5,949 nt of DNA, taken from the NCBI GenBank assembly GCA_900554465.1, contig USHF01000096.1:1-5949 (forward strand), given 5' to 3'. The number at the start of each line of letters is the position of its first letter. The first letter of the stretch is position 1. Under the pieces are notes generated by a model. It saw nothing but the letters and a program-made list of their open reading frames with translations, was not told where the DNA came from and made no database searches. This DNA comes from an uncultured Collinsella sp. (lineage in GTDB: Bacteria; Actinomycetota; Coriobacteriia; Coriobacteriales; Coriobacteriaceae). The position numbers were made by a program, and so were the translations under genes. Shown piece by piece: positions 5,920 through 5,949 of this stretch.

Positions 5920-5949
5920 CTGTCTCTTATACACATCTCCGAGCCCACG
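5920..5949. other. Illumina Nextera transposase adapter (non-genomic)
   Basis: The last 30 bases begin CTGTCTCTTATACACATCT and end CCGAGCCCACG, which is the Nextera mosaic-end complement joined to the read-2 adapter. It begins right after the XseA GIGH motif, where the family would continue with conserved residues. Instead the frame reads CLLYTSPSP, a known adapter-derived peptide. The first base (c5920) may be genomic or adapter. The segment is library residue left by incomplete trimming, not a transposon end or a biological feature. Confidence 0.97.

Noticed and set aside
5728..5934. Minus-strand ORF starting MYKRQ at the right end
   Set aside because: Its start codon and first residues lie in the Nextera adapter; the rest is antisense to xseA.
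5920..5949. Transposon end at the right edge
   Set aside because: The mosaic end is from the engineered Tn5 used in library preparation and is joined to read-2 adapter bases, so it is not a natural insertion.

Overview
The window looks like a complete short contig from a high-GC Gram-positive bacterium. It most resembles a gut coriobacterium of the Collinsella type. That placement is inference from codon style, strong GGAGG-type ribosome binding sites, a secreted C69 dipeptidase with a Pro/Thr-rich tail, and the rnd / YugP-type protease / xseA order; no marker gene is present. Both ends look artificial. The left end stops inside an 18-bp tandem repeat. The right end runs into Illumina Nextera adapter sequence at 5920-5949, which is not genomic and should be trimmed.

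The left half is read on the minus strand. A secreted family C69 (PepD-like) dipeptidase, truncated at its C-terminus by the window edge, fills 1-1707. Its leader holds a perfect 10-bp hairpin with a GCGA tetraloop just before the ribosome binding site. An AT-richer gap follows, up to an intrinsic terminator (1933-1975, minus strand). That terminator closes a two-gene unit: a YegS/DgkB-type lipid kinase (2116-3033) and, 9 bases after its stop, a previously uncalled 30-residue single-pass membrane protein (2014-2106).

The right half is read on the plus strand. It holds ribonuclease D (rnd, from about 3132), a membrane-embedded YugP-type zinc metallopeptidase, and the first 257 codons of the exodeoxyribonuclease VII large subunit (xseA), cut by the adapter. 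The lipid kinase and rnd diverge from a 62-98 bp gap containing the symmetric octamer AGTATAGT, which offers overlapping -10 elements on both strands.

Most of the content is housekeeping: RNA 3'-end processing, DNA repair, lipid phosphorylation, membrane proteolysis and extracellular peptide use. I see no defence system, CRISPR array, insertion sequence, tRNA or rRNA. The least ordinary biology is the tiny membrane protein coupled to the lipid kinase, together with the atypical nucleotide-binding motif of that kinase.
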